From NCBI RefSeq assembly GCF_000626635.1, contig NZ_CP007451.1:3702501-3766500 (forward strand): a DNA stretch of 64,000 bases, read 5' to 3'. This DNA is from Draconibacterium orientale (GTDB taxonomy: Bacteria; Bacteroidota; Bacteroidia; Bacteroidales; Prolixibacteraceae). Numbering within the stretch: position 1 is the first letter of the stretch; every line of letters begins with the position of its first letter. Made by a program: the position numbers and the translations under genes. The notes beneath the pieces are model-generated. The model saw nothing but the letters and a program-made list of their open reading frames with translations. It did not search any database and was not told the origin of the DNA. Shown here piece after piece: positions 53,781-63,055 of the stretch.

Positions 53781-55037
53781 ATGAAAACCTATTTTTTATT
53801 TATCTTTTGCTATGTTTTGTTGGCAAGTTGCCAGCCTAAACAAGAGCAGTCATTTGGGCAAACATCAACTTCTTCTGATTCTTTTATCAAGGTTGATGGT
53901 CCAAACCTAATTACCCCCGATGGTGAAAAGTTTCTAATCAGAGGTACCAACCTTGGTAACTGGTTAAATCCTGAAGGCTACATGTTCCGTTTTCGTAATA
54001 CGAATTCGGCAAGTAGGATAAACCAGGCATTTTGCGAAATGGTTGGACCCGATTTTATTGCCGGTTTCTGGAAACAATTCAAAGACAATTATGTGACTAT
54101 AGACGATATTATGTTCTTAAAATCAGTGGGTGTTAACTCGCTTCGTTTACCATTTCATTATAAATTATTTACCGACGAAGATTATATGGGGTTGACTGCA
54201 GATCAGGACGGATTTGAACGCGTGGATCAGCTGATAAACTGGTGTAAAGAGGCGGGTATTTATCTGATCTTAGATATGCACGATGCACCGGGTGGGCAAA
54301 CCGGAGATAATATCGATGATAGCTATGGTTATCCCTGGTTGCTGGAAAGCGAAATATCTCAGCAGCTTTTTATCGACATTTGGGTGAAGATTGCCGATCG
54401 CTATAAAGATGAACCAATCATACTAGGATACGACCTGTTGAATGAGCCCATTGCACCGTATTTTGAGAACCTGGATGAGTTAAATTCAAAACTCGAGCCA
54501 TTGTATAAAAAAGCCGTAGCGGCTATTCGCCAGGTGGATAATAACCATGTTATTTTGCTGGGAGCAGCTCAATGGAACAGTAATTTCAAAGTATTTAGCA
54601 ATGCTGATTTTGATGATAATCTGATGTATACCTGTCATCGTTACGGGGGCGAACCAACTGCTGAGGCCATTAAATCATACATCGATTTCCGCGACAAAGT
54701 AAATCGCCCAATGTACATGGGAGAAACCGGACACAACACCGACGAATGGATGGCAGCTTTCAGAACAATGATGGAAGAGAACAACATCGGATGGCACTTC
54801 TGGCCTTATAAAAAAATGGACGGATCGTCATGTGTTTCTATTCCGGCTCCTGAAAACTGGGACCTTGTTGTTGATTTTGTTGAAGCCGACCGCAGTTCAT
54901 ATAAAGCAATAAGGGAAGCTCGTCCTGATCAGGAAGTGGCAAAGAAGGTATTGTCGGATTTTCTCGAGAATTGTAAGTTTAGTAATAACGAAATTAACCA
55001 TAACTACCTAAATGCCCTTGGATTGGGAACAAAATAG
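53781..55037 (+). CDS. GH5-family glucanase, lipoprotein
   Basis: A lipoprotein of 418 residues (cysteine 17 in LLASC). The single GH5 TIM barrel shows IRGTNLGNWLNPEGYMF, VNSLRLPFHY, DMHDAPGGQTGDNIDDS, the acid/base Glu 222 in LLNEP and the nucleophile Glu 315 in MGETGHN. The combination of GxNLGNWL and DMHxAPGGQTG resembles the exo-beta-1,3-glucanase branch of GH5 more than cellulases; the subfamily is not resolved. It opens an enzyme block with two GH30 proteins and a beta-helix protein, which suggests a beta-1,3/1,6-glucan target. A related GH5 with a CBM is encoded at 59677. Confidence 0.9.
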   Translation: MKTYFLFIFCYVLLASCQPKQEQSFGQTSTSSDSFIKVDGPNLITPDGEKFLIRGTNLGNWLNPEGYMFRFRNTNSASRINQAFCEMVGPDFIAGFWKQFKDNYVTIDDIMFLKSVGVNSLRLPFHYKLFTDEDYMGLTADQDGFERVDQLINWCKEAGIYLILDMHDAPGGQTGDNIDDSYGYPWLLESEISQQLFIDIWVKIADRYKDEPIILGYDLLNEPIAPYFENLDELNSKLEPLYKKAVAAIRQVDNNHVILLGAAQWNSNFKVFSNADFDDNLMYTCHRYGGEPTAEAIKSYIDFRDKVNRPMYMGETGHNTDEWMAAFRTMMEENNIGWHFWPYKKMDGSSCVSIPAPENWDLVVDFVEADRSSYKAIREARPDQEVAKKVLSDFLENCKFSNNEINHNYLNALGLGTK

Positions 55038-55123
55038 CATAGCTTTTTCACCCCAATCGTATTCTTTGTGCAATGATGTTTTAAACAATACTCTCATCAT
55101 AAAAAACTTGAATTTTAGAACCA

Positions 55124-56629
55124 ATGAAAAATAAATTAATTCTCACAGGCATAATCACAGCTGTTCTTTCAATGAATGCTGTTTTTGTGAAGGCTCAGTC
55201 GTCAAAATCAGAATCGATTGAAGCCTGGGTAACAACTTTAGATCGCTCACAGCTTTTTACAAAACAGGAAGAAGTTATTGAATTTGGTAACCGTCCGCGT
55301 GGGTGGGGAGCTACAACTATAACTATTGATGATAATTTGCAAATGCAGGCCGTTGATGGATTTGGCTTTGCCTTAACCGGAGGTAGCGCTGGCCTGATGA
55401 TGGGTATGAGCCAACCCGAACGTACTAAATTAATTAACGAGCTTTTCAGAACCGACGAAGATAATATTGGTGTCAGCTACATCCGTTTAACAATAGGAGC
55501 TTCAGACTTAAATAGCTTTGTTTTTTCGTACAACGATTTGGAAGATGGTGAGGTCGATCTGAAACTTGAAAAGTTTAATTTGTCACAAGACATGTACGAT
55601 GTAATTCCGGTAGTGAAGGAAATCCTTGCCGTGAATCCGGATATAAAAATCCTGGCATCGCCATGGTCGGCACCAACCTGGATGAAAACAAACAACAAGG
55701 TAAAAGGCGGTAAATTAAAAGAAGAGTATTATCCGGTGTACGCACAATATTTTGTAAAATACATTAATGCAATGAAAGAGCAGGGTATTACAATTGATGC
55801 CATTACGGTTCAGAATGAGCCGCTCAATGTAAACAATACTCCGAGTATGCAAATGTTACCCAACGAACAACGGATTTTTATTAAAGATCACCTGGGACCT
55901 GCCTTTGAACAAGCCAACATAAAAACTAAAATTGTTTTATTCGATCATAACCTCGATCGGATAGACCATCCGCTTACTACTTTAAGCGATCCGGAAGCAG
56001 CAAAATATGCCGATGGATCAGGTTTTCATCACTATGGAGGCGAATTAAGTGCCTTAACAACCATGCATATTGCTCATCCTGAAAAGAATTTGTATTTCAC
56101 CGAGCAAATGGTAGTTGAAAGACCAGGTAGCGAAACAATTGAGATTGCTAACCAGGTAGCGCGACTAATTATTGGTGTAACGCAAAACTGGAGCAAAAAC
56201 GTAATTCTTTGGAATTTTGCTGCTGATCCGTTAAATGATCCGCACACTGAGGACGGAGGTTGTTCGATGTGCCAGGGAGCAGTTACAATAGAGGGTGACA
56301 ATGTTAGCAGAAACATTGCTTATTATGTGGTGGCACATGCGTCAAAATTTGTTCGCCCGGGTTCGGTAAGAATCGGCTCAACTCAAAAAGGCGATACAAT
56401 GGTTAATCTTACACAAGATGAAGAGCATCGTGGTGAAAATGCACTACGTGTAGGGCTATCAATAACTTACAATGTCTTTCCTAATGTAGCATTTCGTACT
56501 CCATCGGGAAAAACAGTGTTAATTGTGGCCAACGATTCGCGTTCGGCCAGGTCGTTCAGAATTAAATACAACGGACAATATGCCAACGTAAATCTTAGTC
56601 CCGGAGCAGTTGGAACTTATGTATGGTAA
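55124..56629 (+). CDS. GH30-family glycosidase, secreted
   Basis: A protein of 501 residues with a signal peptide ending near FVKAQ. The GH30 barrel plus side beta-domain includes VDGFGFALTGGSA, SYIRLTIGASDL, ILASPWSAPTWMKTN, the acid/base Glu 232 in TVQNEPL and the nucleophile Glu 327 in YFTEQMV. The C-terminal ribbon domain ends in SPGAVGTYVW. GH30 clan members of this type are beta-glucosylceramidases, beta-1,6-glucanases or beta-glucosidases. In a block with GH5 and a GH55-like beta-helix, endo- or exo-beta-1,6-glucanase activity is the best inference. Confidence 0.9.
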   Translation: MKNKLILTGIITAVLSMNAVFVKAQSSKSESIEAWVTTLDRSQLFTKQEEVIEFGNRPRGWGATTITIDDNLQMQAVDGFGFALTGGSAGLMMGMSQPERTKLINELFRTDEDNIGVSYIRLTIGASDLNSFVFSYNDLEDGEVDLKLEKFNLSQDMYDVIPVVKEILAVNPDIKILASPWSAPTWMKTNNKVKGGKLKEEYYPVYAQYFVKYINAMKEQGITIDAITVQNEPLNVNNTPSMQMLPNEQRIFIKDHLGPAFEQANIKTKIVLFDHNLDRIDHPLTTLSDPEAAKYADGSGFHHYGGELSALTTMHIAHPEKNLYFTEQMVVERPGSETIEIANQVARLIIGVTQNWSKNVILWNFAADPLNDPHTEDGGCSMCQGAVTIEGDNVSRNIAYYVVAHASKFVRPGSVRIGSTQKGDTMVNLTQDEEHRGENALRVGLSITYNVFPNVAFRTPSGKTVLIVANDSRSARSFRIKYNGQYANVNLSPGAVGTYVW

Positions 56630-56682
56630 CAACTTTTAAAAAGTCAGATTAACCCAGTTTAAATATTTATTAAAGACCTAGA

Positions 56683-59661
56683 ATGTACAAATTAACTTTT
56701 CTTGTGCTGTTGCTTTTGGGCAGTATGCAAATGAGGGCCGAAAATGGTTCTTCATTTTATTCTCAGAAACCAGAAGATGCGGAAGCCGTTTATTTCACTT
56801 CCGAAAATTTTGATATTACAAACGACGGAAAAACAGATGTTTCCGAGCAGTTACAGCAGGCAATCAATCAATTAAAAAAGGATAAGAATTTTGGTGTATT
56901 ATTTATTCCTGAAGGAACATACACCATTTCAAAAACTATTTATGTGCCTTCTGCTATTCGTTTAATTGGTTATGGTAAAAAACGTCCGGTAATTGTTTTA
57001 AAAAAGAATTCACCGGGTTTCCAGGAAGTGGTTCCGAATGATAAAGGTAAAGCCAGTTATATGTTTTGGTTTACCAGCGGAGTGGTTGAGTCGGATGGGC
57101 CGGTTTACGATGCAGGAGCAGGAACTTTTTACAGTGCGTTATCCAATATCAACCTGAAAATTGAAGCAGGAAATCCGGAGGCAGTGGCGCTTCGTACGCA
57201 TTTTGCGCAACACAGCTTTATTGCCCACAGCGATATTTTTATTGGTGATGGGAAAGCTGGTTTGTTCGATGTGGGAAATATGATTGAAGATGTTCGCTTT
57301 TTTGGTGGCGAATATGGTATTTATACCACCAAAGCTTCGCCGGGCTGGCAGTTTATGATGCTCGACAGCTATTTTGAAGGCCAGCGAAAAACAGCCATAA
57401 AAACACAGGAAGGCGGTTTTACAATTGTTCGCATGCATGTTAAAGATTGCCCGGCTGCCATTCAGGTGGATGACAATTACTGGGAAAAACTGATTTTGGA
57501 CGAATGTACTTTTGAAGATGTTTCGGGGCCAGCAATTGTGGTAAGCAACGAAGGAAATGCAAACATGCAGCTCAATATTCGTAACATGGTGTGCAAAAAT
57601 GTTCCGGTGTTGGTGAAATATCCAAAAACGAAAACTGAGACTCTTGCTCCCGGAAAAACATACAAAGTAAACAAACTTGTGTACGGTTTGCAGATGGACG
57701 ACATCGACGCGGAGGCAAAAATAGAAACCACTTTTGAGGCAGAAGAAATAAACGAATTACCCGCCCAGGCGAATGATATTCCGGCTCTTCCTTCAATGGA
57801 TAAGTGGGTAAATGTAAAAACGTACGGAGCAAAAGGAGATGGTGTAAGCGATGATACCGAAGCCATTCAGAATGCAATTGATAACAATCAATGTGTTTAT
57901 GTGCCGCAAGGTTCGTATTTAATTAGCGAAACCATCAGATTAAAATCAAATACGGTATTACTTGGTCTGCATCCGATGGCAACCAATTTTGCACTGAAGG
58001 AAAATTCAGAGGCTTTTGGTGGATTTGGCAGCCCAAAGCCAATGGTTGAAAGTCCTGAGAACGGCAATTGTATTCTTGCGGGAATTGGCTTGTCAACCGG
58101 AGCCTGTAATTACCGTGCTGTGGCCTGTAAATGGATGGCTGGCGAAAATTCGATGGTGGATGATGTGAAGTTTATTGGCGGCCATGGTACCATGCGTCCC
58201 GATTCGAAAGTTCCGTGGAAATGGCAGGAGTTGGATCATGGCAACGGCAGAACTCCTCACGGAGGTTATGCTTCAACCTGGGACACGCAATACTGGAGCC
58301 TTTGGGTTACCAATAACGGCGGAGGGATTTTCAAAAATATCTGGTCAGCAAATACTTATGCTACATCGGGTATTTATGTTTCTAACACGAATACCGCCGG
58401 ACGTATTTACGCCATGTCGGTTGAGCATCACGTGCGCAACGAGGTGCGTTTCAACAAGGTTTCAAACTGGAAAGTATATGCTCTTCAGCTGGAAGAAGAA
58501 AGTGTGGAGAGTTCAGAGTGTCAGCCGCTGGAAATAGGAGAATGCAGTAACCTGGTATTTGGCAATTTGTACATGTTTCGTGTTATTCGGGTGAAAGTTC
58601 CTTATCCGTATTCAATCAGAACCTGGGACTGCACCGATCTCGAATTCTTAAATGTTCACAATTACAGCCAGATAAAATATACAACCGATAATCCGTTGTA
58701 CGATATTAACACCAATACTGAAGTTCGTCCGGTTGAACTTGCCAGACTCTTTGTAAGTGGAAAAACCGCTAAAAACAGCACAAAAAATACAGATGATAAT
58801 GTGCAGCTTTTAGCCAAAGGTTTTGAGTTTGCAGTTGGTGCATGCCACGATTCGCAAGGAAATATTTATTTCTCGGAACAACGAATGAAGCGTATTTACA
58901 AATGGTCGGTTAAAACACAATCCTTAGCATTACTTGCCGATTTTCCCTGGCAGCCTTTGTCGCTGGCCTGCGATTCGGAAGACAATTTGCTGGTGGTATT
59001 TCGTTACGATGCGCAACCAGGATTCCTCGTAAACGGTAAAGTAGAAAGTTTCCCTACGCCTGATGATGCGAGTGGAACTTCGTTTGCCGGTTGGGGAAAT
59101 ACCGGGTTTGGAGTATTGGTTTATTCCATCGATCCTGAAAATCCGGACGAAACAATTTCAATGCTAAGCAAAGTAAAAATGGGAACCGTTGCTCCAATTC
59201 ACAAGGCTTTGTATCCGTCGAACCGCTGGCGCGATTTCCACGATTTTAACGAAGTTTCAATTAACCGGAATGAAGAGTGCTGGCTGGCTCCCGATGGTAA
59301 AACTATCATTCCTACCTGTTACGATTTGGCACGTGCGTGTGCATTAGTAGAAGCATTTCCGGGAGAAACAATGTATGCGGCCGACGAATACGATAAGCGC
59401 ACAGTAAGCTATGATGTTGATGAAAAGGGCTATATATCCAAGTTGAAATACTTTGCCGAAAAAGGTGAATTTAGCTCGGTGCCCGATCAGCAAGGAAATG
59501 TATATGTTGCTGATGGCGAGTTGTATGTTTTTGATAAAGAAGGAAATCAAACCAATATGATTCGTATTCCTGAACGCCCGTCAACAATGTCGTTTGGGGG
59601 AAAAGATGGAAAAACACTTTTTGTAACCGGTAGATCAGAATTTTTCAGAATAAATAAATAG
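56683..59661 (+). CDS. Tandem beta-helix (GH55-like) protein fused to a beta-propeller
   Basis: A secreted protein of 992 residues with a short signal peptide (FLVLLLLGSMQMRA). Two right-handed beta-helix domains of the pectate-lyase-3 type start at about 35 (ITNDGKTDVSEQLQQAINQL) and about 375 (VKTYGAKGDGVSDDTEAIQNAI), the tandem arrangement of GH55 beta-1,3-glucanases. From about 705 the C-terminal part looks like an SMP-30/NHL-type beta-propeller (GACHDSQGNIYFSEQRMKRIY, QQGNVYVADGELYVFD). I cannot assign catalytic residues with confidence. Adjacent GH5 and GH30 genes favour beta-glucan; a pectin- or other uronide-active beta-helix enzyme is the alternative. Confidence 0.78.
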   Translation: MYKLTFLVLLLLGSMQMRAENGSSFYSQKPEDAEAVYFTSENFDITNDGKTDVSEQLQQAINQLKKDKNFGVLFIPEGTYTISKTIYVPSAIRLIGYGKKRPVIVLKKNSPGFQEVVPNDKGKASYMFWFTSGVVESDGPVYDAGAGTFYSALSNINLKIEAGNPEAVALRTHFAQHSFIAHSDIFIGDGKAGLFDVGNMIEDVRFFGGEYGIYTTKASPGWQFMMLDSYFEGQRKTAIKTQEGGFTIVRMHVKDCPAAIQVDDNYWEKLILDECTFEDVSGPAIVVSNEGNANMQLNIRNMVCKNVPVLVKYPKTKTETLAPGKTYKVNKLVYGLQMDDIDAEAKIETTFEAEEINELPAQANDIPALPSMDKWVNVKTYGAKGDGVSDDTEAIQNAIDNNQCVYVPQGSYLISETIRLKSNTVLLGLHPMATNFALKENSEAFGGFGSPKPMVESPENGNCILAGIGLSTGACNYRAVACKWMAGENSMVDDVKFIGGHGTMRPDSKVPWKWQELDHGNGRTPHGGYASTWDTQYWSLWVTNNGGGIFKNIWSANTYATSGIYVSNTNTAGRIYAMSVEHHVRNEVRFNKVSNWKVYALQLEEESVESSECQPLEIGECSNLVFGNLYMFRVIRVKVPYPYSIRTWDCTDLEFLNVHNYSQIKYTTDNPLYDINTNTEVRPVELARLFVSGKTAKNSTKNTDDNVQLLAKGFEFAVGACHDSQGNIYFSEQRMKRIYKWSVKTQSLALLADFPWQPLSLACDSEDNLLVVFRYDAQPGFLVNGKVESFPTPDDASGTSFAGWGNTGFGVLVYSIDPENPDETISMLSKVKMGTVAPIHKALYPSNRWRDFHDFNEVSINRNEECWLAPDGKTIIPTCYDLARACALVEAFPGETMYAADEYDKRTVSYDVDEKGYISKLKYFAEKGEFSSVPDQQGNVYVADGELYVFDKEGNQTNMIRIPERPSTMSFGGKDGKTLFVTGRSEFFRINK

Positions 59662-59676
59662 TAAAGAATTTAAAAA

Positions 59677-61305
59677 ATGAAATTAATAAGTATAAAGGTA
59701 TTGGGTGTTATGCTCATTTCAATATGGGCCTTAAGTTCTTCTGCCCAGTCTTTTTTGCATACCGAAGGACAGGATATGGTTAACGAAGAAGGAAAAAAAG
59801 TTTTTCTTCGGGGTGTTGGTCTTGGTAACTGGATGTTGCCTGAAGGATACATGTGGAAATTTGGAAAATACGGTGACAGACCACGAAATATTGAGAAAAT
59901 TGTAGCTGCTCATATTGGTCAGGAAAAAGCAGATGAATTCTGGAAAGAATATCGAAAAAATTACATTACCGAGGCCGATATTAAACGGATCGCAGAATTG
60001 GGTTATAACTCTGTAAGACCGGCTTTAAACTCACGACTTTTTATTACCGAAGGCCAAAACAACGAGTTTATTGATGAAGGTTTTGAATTATTGGACAACC
60101 TTGTTAAGTGGTGTAAAAAATATCACTTGTATGTAATTATTGATATGCACGGTGCACCGGGCGGACAAACCGGACAAAATATCGACGACAGTCCTAACGA
60201 TTTACCCGAGTTGTTTATGAATCCTAAAAACGAGGAGCTCTTGGTTAAACTTTGGGTGAAAATTGCCGAACGTTACAAAGAAGAACCAATTGTTGCAGCA
60301 TACGATCTTTTAAATGAACCGCTTCCTGAGCGAACCGGAGCTGCAGAAAAGCACAAACATCAATTGGTACCGCTTTATAAAAAGCTGATTACTGAAATTC
60401 GTAAAGTGGATAAAAAGCACATGTTTACACTGGAGGGATATAATTGGTCCAACAATTGGTCTGAATTTACTGAAGCTCTTGACGACAATATGTTTTTCCA
60501 GTTTCATTTCTATAATTGGGATCGTCCTGATCATTTAAAAGACATTAGTTATTTTCTGAAAAAGCGTGAAGAGTTGAATACTCCTGTTTGGGTGGGCGAA
60601 ACCGGCGAAAAAAACAATACGCTGTATTTCTCAACTTCTCAGCTGTTCAGTACAACCAATATTGGTTGGTCTTTTTGGCCATGGAAAAAAATGGATACCG
60701 AAAACACGCCGTATTCAATAAAATCGCCCGAAGGTTGGCAGGAAGTAGCTGCTTATTCCCGCCGTGGCGAAAATGTTACTGCAAAGAATCCGGAAAAGAT
60801 ATTTAACCAACTTCTGGAGAATATAAAGATTGAAAATTGTGTTTATTTCCCTGATGTTGTTAATGCCATGTTTTGCCGCATTCCCTTAAAAATTGAAGCT
60901 GAAAATTATGGTCATAAAGGATATCTGAAATCGTATTTTGTAAAAGATACGGCAACTATGTCGGCCAACTACCGCAGAGAAGAACCAGTCAAAGTAGAGG
61001 TAATCAACAGTAACAAACAGTCGCTTATTTCTGATCAGGCAATTCATTTGTCGGAAGGAGAGTGGACGGCATACAATTTTGTTTCCCTGCAAGAAAAACA
61101 GTATAAAATGTCTTTTGAAATAAAGACGGTTGGTACAGCAGATATTGTTTTAAGGATTAACGGGAACCGAATTACAAAACAAGTCAACGCTTCAGAATGG
61201 ACCGAAATAGAACTTGATCCACAAGTGTTTACTGCTGGCGAAAACGAATTAAAAGTTGAAGTTGAGACAGGTGACATTCAGTTGAATTGGATAAACATTT
61301 ATTAA
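59677..61305 (+). CDS. GH5-family glucanase with C-terminal CBM6-like domain
   Basis: A secreted protein of 542 residues (signal ending at SSAQS). The GH5 barrel has LRGVGLGNWMLPEGYMW, YNSVRPALNS, DMHGAPGGQTGQNIDDS, acid/base Glu 214 in LLNEP and nucleophile Glu 308 in VGETGEK. It is a paralogue of the GH5 at 53781 but lacks a lipoprotein cysteine. From about 405 it carries a beta-sandwich resembling CBM6 (IEAENYGHKGYL, GEWTAYNFVSLQ, DIVLRINGNRI). The module may keep the enzyme on the glucan. It starts 15 bases after the beta-helix gene and is 17 bases before GH30. Confidence 0.88.
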   Translation: MKLISIKVLGVMLISIWALSSSAQSFLHTEGQDMVNEEGKKVFLRGVGLGNWMLPEGYMWKFGKYGDRPRNIEKIVAAHIGQEKADEFWKEYRKNYITEADIKRIAELGYNSVRPALNSRLFITEGQNNEFIDEGFELLDNLVKWCKKYHLYVIIDMHGAPGGQTGQNIDDSPNDLPELFMNPKNEELLVKLWVKIAERYKEEPIVAAYDLLNEPLPERTGAAEKHKHQLVPLYKKLITEIRKVDKKHMFTLEGYNWSNNWSEFTEALDDNMFFQFHFYNWDRPDHLKDISYFLKKREELNTPVWVGETGEKNNTLYFSTSQLFSTTNIGWSFWPWKKMDTENTPYSIKSPEGWQEVAAYSRRGENVTAKNPEKIFNQLLENIKIENCVYFPDVVNAMFCRIPLKIEAENYGHKGYLKSYFVKDTATMSANYRREEPVKVEVINSNKQSLISDQAIHLSEGEWTAYNFVSLQEKQYKMSFEIKTVGTADIVLRINGNRITKQVNASEWTEIELDPQVFTAGENELKVEVETGDIQLNWINIY

Positions 61306-61322
61306 TAACTTCTATATAAATT

Positions 61323-62801
61323 ATGAGGAAATCAATTTTTTATTCTATCCTGACATTATTTGTCGCTGCTGCTTGTACAAATTCGAATGACGAGAAACAA
61401 GTTCCCGATAGTGCTTCGGCAGATCAAAAGGTTGTTAAAGTAACAGAGGCGAGTGTATATGTAACCGCAAAAGATACAGATCTTAAGCTGAGTGCTGTTG
61501 GCCAGTTTAAATTTGCTGAAATTGGGCAACCTTTGGAGACACAGCCATTTGTTTTGATTGACCCGGCAAAAACGTTTCAAACGATGGAAGGTATCGGTGC
61601 TGCCTTGTCTGATGCAGCGGCTGAAACATTTTATAAAATGCCAAAAGACGTGCAACAACAGCTTTTATCCGCCTTTTATGATAAAGATGAGGGTATTGGT
61701 TACAATTTTGCCCGTACTAATATTGCCAGTTGTGATTTTTCAAGTGGTTCTTATAATTATGTGGAAGAGAACGATGCTGAACTAAAGACGTTTAGTGTTG
61801 CACACGACGAAAAGTATCGTATTCCGTTTATTAAAGAGGCATTTAATGCAGCCGATGGAAAAATCAAGTTATTTGTTAGTCCGTGGAGCCCACCAGCCTG
61901 GATGAAAGATAATAATAATGTGCTAAAAGGTGGAAAATTACTTGACGAGTACAATCAAAGTTGGGCTAATTATTACATTAAATTTATTCAGGAATATGAA
62001 AAACATGGAATTCCAATTTGGGGGCTTTCGGTTCAGAACGAACCAATGGCTGTTCAAAAGTGGGAATCGTGTGTTTATTCTGCGACTGAAGAACGTGATT
62101 TCATTAAAAATTACCTGGGGCCAGCGTTGCACAACAATGGCATGAGTGAGAAAAAGCTAATTGCCTGGGATCATAACCGCGATCAGGTTTACCAAAGAGC
62201 TACCACTATTTTAAGCGATCCTGATGCCGCAAAATATGTTTGGGGAATTGGTTTTCACTGGTACGAACCATGGACTGGAGGCGATATGCAGTTTGAAAAC
62301 CTGAAGCTGGTAAATGATGCTTTCCCGGAAACAAAGCTTGTGTTCACCGAAGGTTGTATAGAAAAATATGATGCTGAGCGCGTAACCGAATGGTGGCTTG
62401 GTGAGCGTTATGGGTATTCAATGTTACACGACTTTAACAATGGTACTGTAGCCTGGACAGATTGGAACGTTTTTCTTGATGAAAATGGAGGGCCAAATCA
62501 CGTAGGTAACTTCTGTTATGCACCGGCACATGCCAACACGCAAACGGGAGAAGTGGTATTTACCAATTCTTACTATTACATCGGCCATTTTTCGAAGTTT
62601 ATAAAAGCCGGAGCAAAAAGAATAGCTGCCTCTTCAAGTCGTACCGACCTGGAGTCGACAGCTTTTATAAACCCCGATGGTTCGTTGGCTGTTGTGGTTC
62701 TTAATCGTTCAGAGGAGGAATTTAACTACTCCTTAATGCTTAACGGAAAGGCTACTGTTTTAAAAAGTTTGCCAAGATCGATAATGACTATTATTCTGTA
62801 A
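61323..62801 (+). CDS. GH30-family glycosidase, lipoprotein
   Basis: A lipoprotein of 492 residues (cysteine 18 in VAAAC). GH30 landmarks are MEGIGAALSDAAAETF, YNFARTNIASCDFS, FVSPWSPPAWMKDNN, acid/base Glu 240 in SVQNEPMA and nucleophile Glu 343 in VFTEGCIE. It has the ILSDPDAAKYVWGIGFHWYEPW segment typical of bacterial GH30_1/GH30_3-like enzymes, and a C-terminal side domain. It differs well from the other GH30 at 55124, so the pair probably divides the work, for example endo-beta-1,6-glucanase and exo-acting glucosidase. It is the last gene of the enzyme block. Confidence 0.91.
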   Translation: MRKSIFYSILTLFVAAACTNSNDEKQVPDSASADQKVVKVTEASVYVTAKDTDLKLSAVGQFKFAEIGQPLETQPFVLIDPAKTFQTMEGIGAALSDAAAETFYKMPKDVQQQLLSAFYDKDEGIGYNFARTNIASCDFSSGSYNYVEENDAELKTFSVAHDEKYRIPFIKEAFNAADGKIKLFVSPWSPPAWMKDNNNVLKGGKLLDEYNQSWANYYIKFIQEYEKHGIPIWGLSVQNEPMAVQKWESCVYSATEERDFIKNYLGPALHNNGMSEKKLIAWDHNRDQVYQRATTILSDPDAAKYVWGIGFHWYEPWTGGDMQFENLKLVNDAFPETKLVFTEGCIEKYDAERVTEWWLGERYGYSMLHDFNNGTVAWTDWNVFLDENGGPNHVGNFCYAPAHANTQTGEVVFTNSYYYIGHFSKFIKAGAKRIAASSSRTDLESTAFINPDGSLAVVVLNRSEEEFNYSLMLNGKATVLKSLPRSIMTIIL

Positions 62802-62917
62802 TAAATAAAGACATTGATTTATATAATATTTATCATAGATCAACCTTTTTCATGATTATAAGAGAAGTTGGAAGGTTTGTTTATTTTTTAAATAGTTTAG
62901 TTTGAGTAAAGGTAAGT

Positions 62918-62950
62918 GGCACCGGAATTAATAATGATGGTGCCCTTCTT
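62918..62950 (+). terminator. Probable intrinsic terminator after the GH30 gene
   Basis: GGCACC (62918-62923) pairs with GGTGCC (62939-62944) around a fifteen-base AT-rich loop, followed by the pyrimidine- and T-rich CTTCTTTATTT. It lies about 115 bases after the GH30 stop and is the only terminator-like structure before the insertion-sequence remnant. Confidence 0.6.
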
Positions 62951-63055
62951 TATTTGTAGAGTTAGCTTTTTTCCTGAGTTCCGCACTTTCTCAAAGGTGA
63001 AAAATCTAATCTGCACATAAACAGGTGATTAGTCTGTTTTTAGTTGATTTGCACT

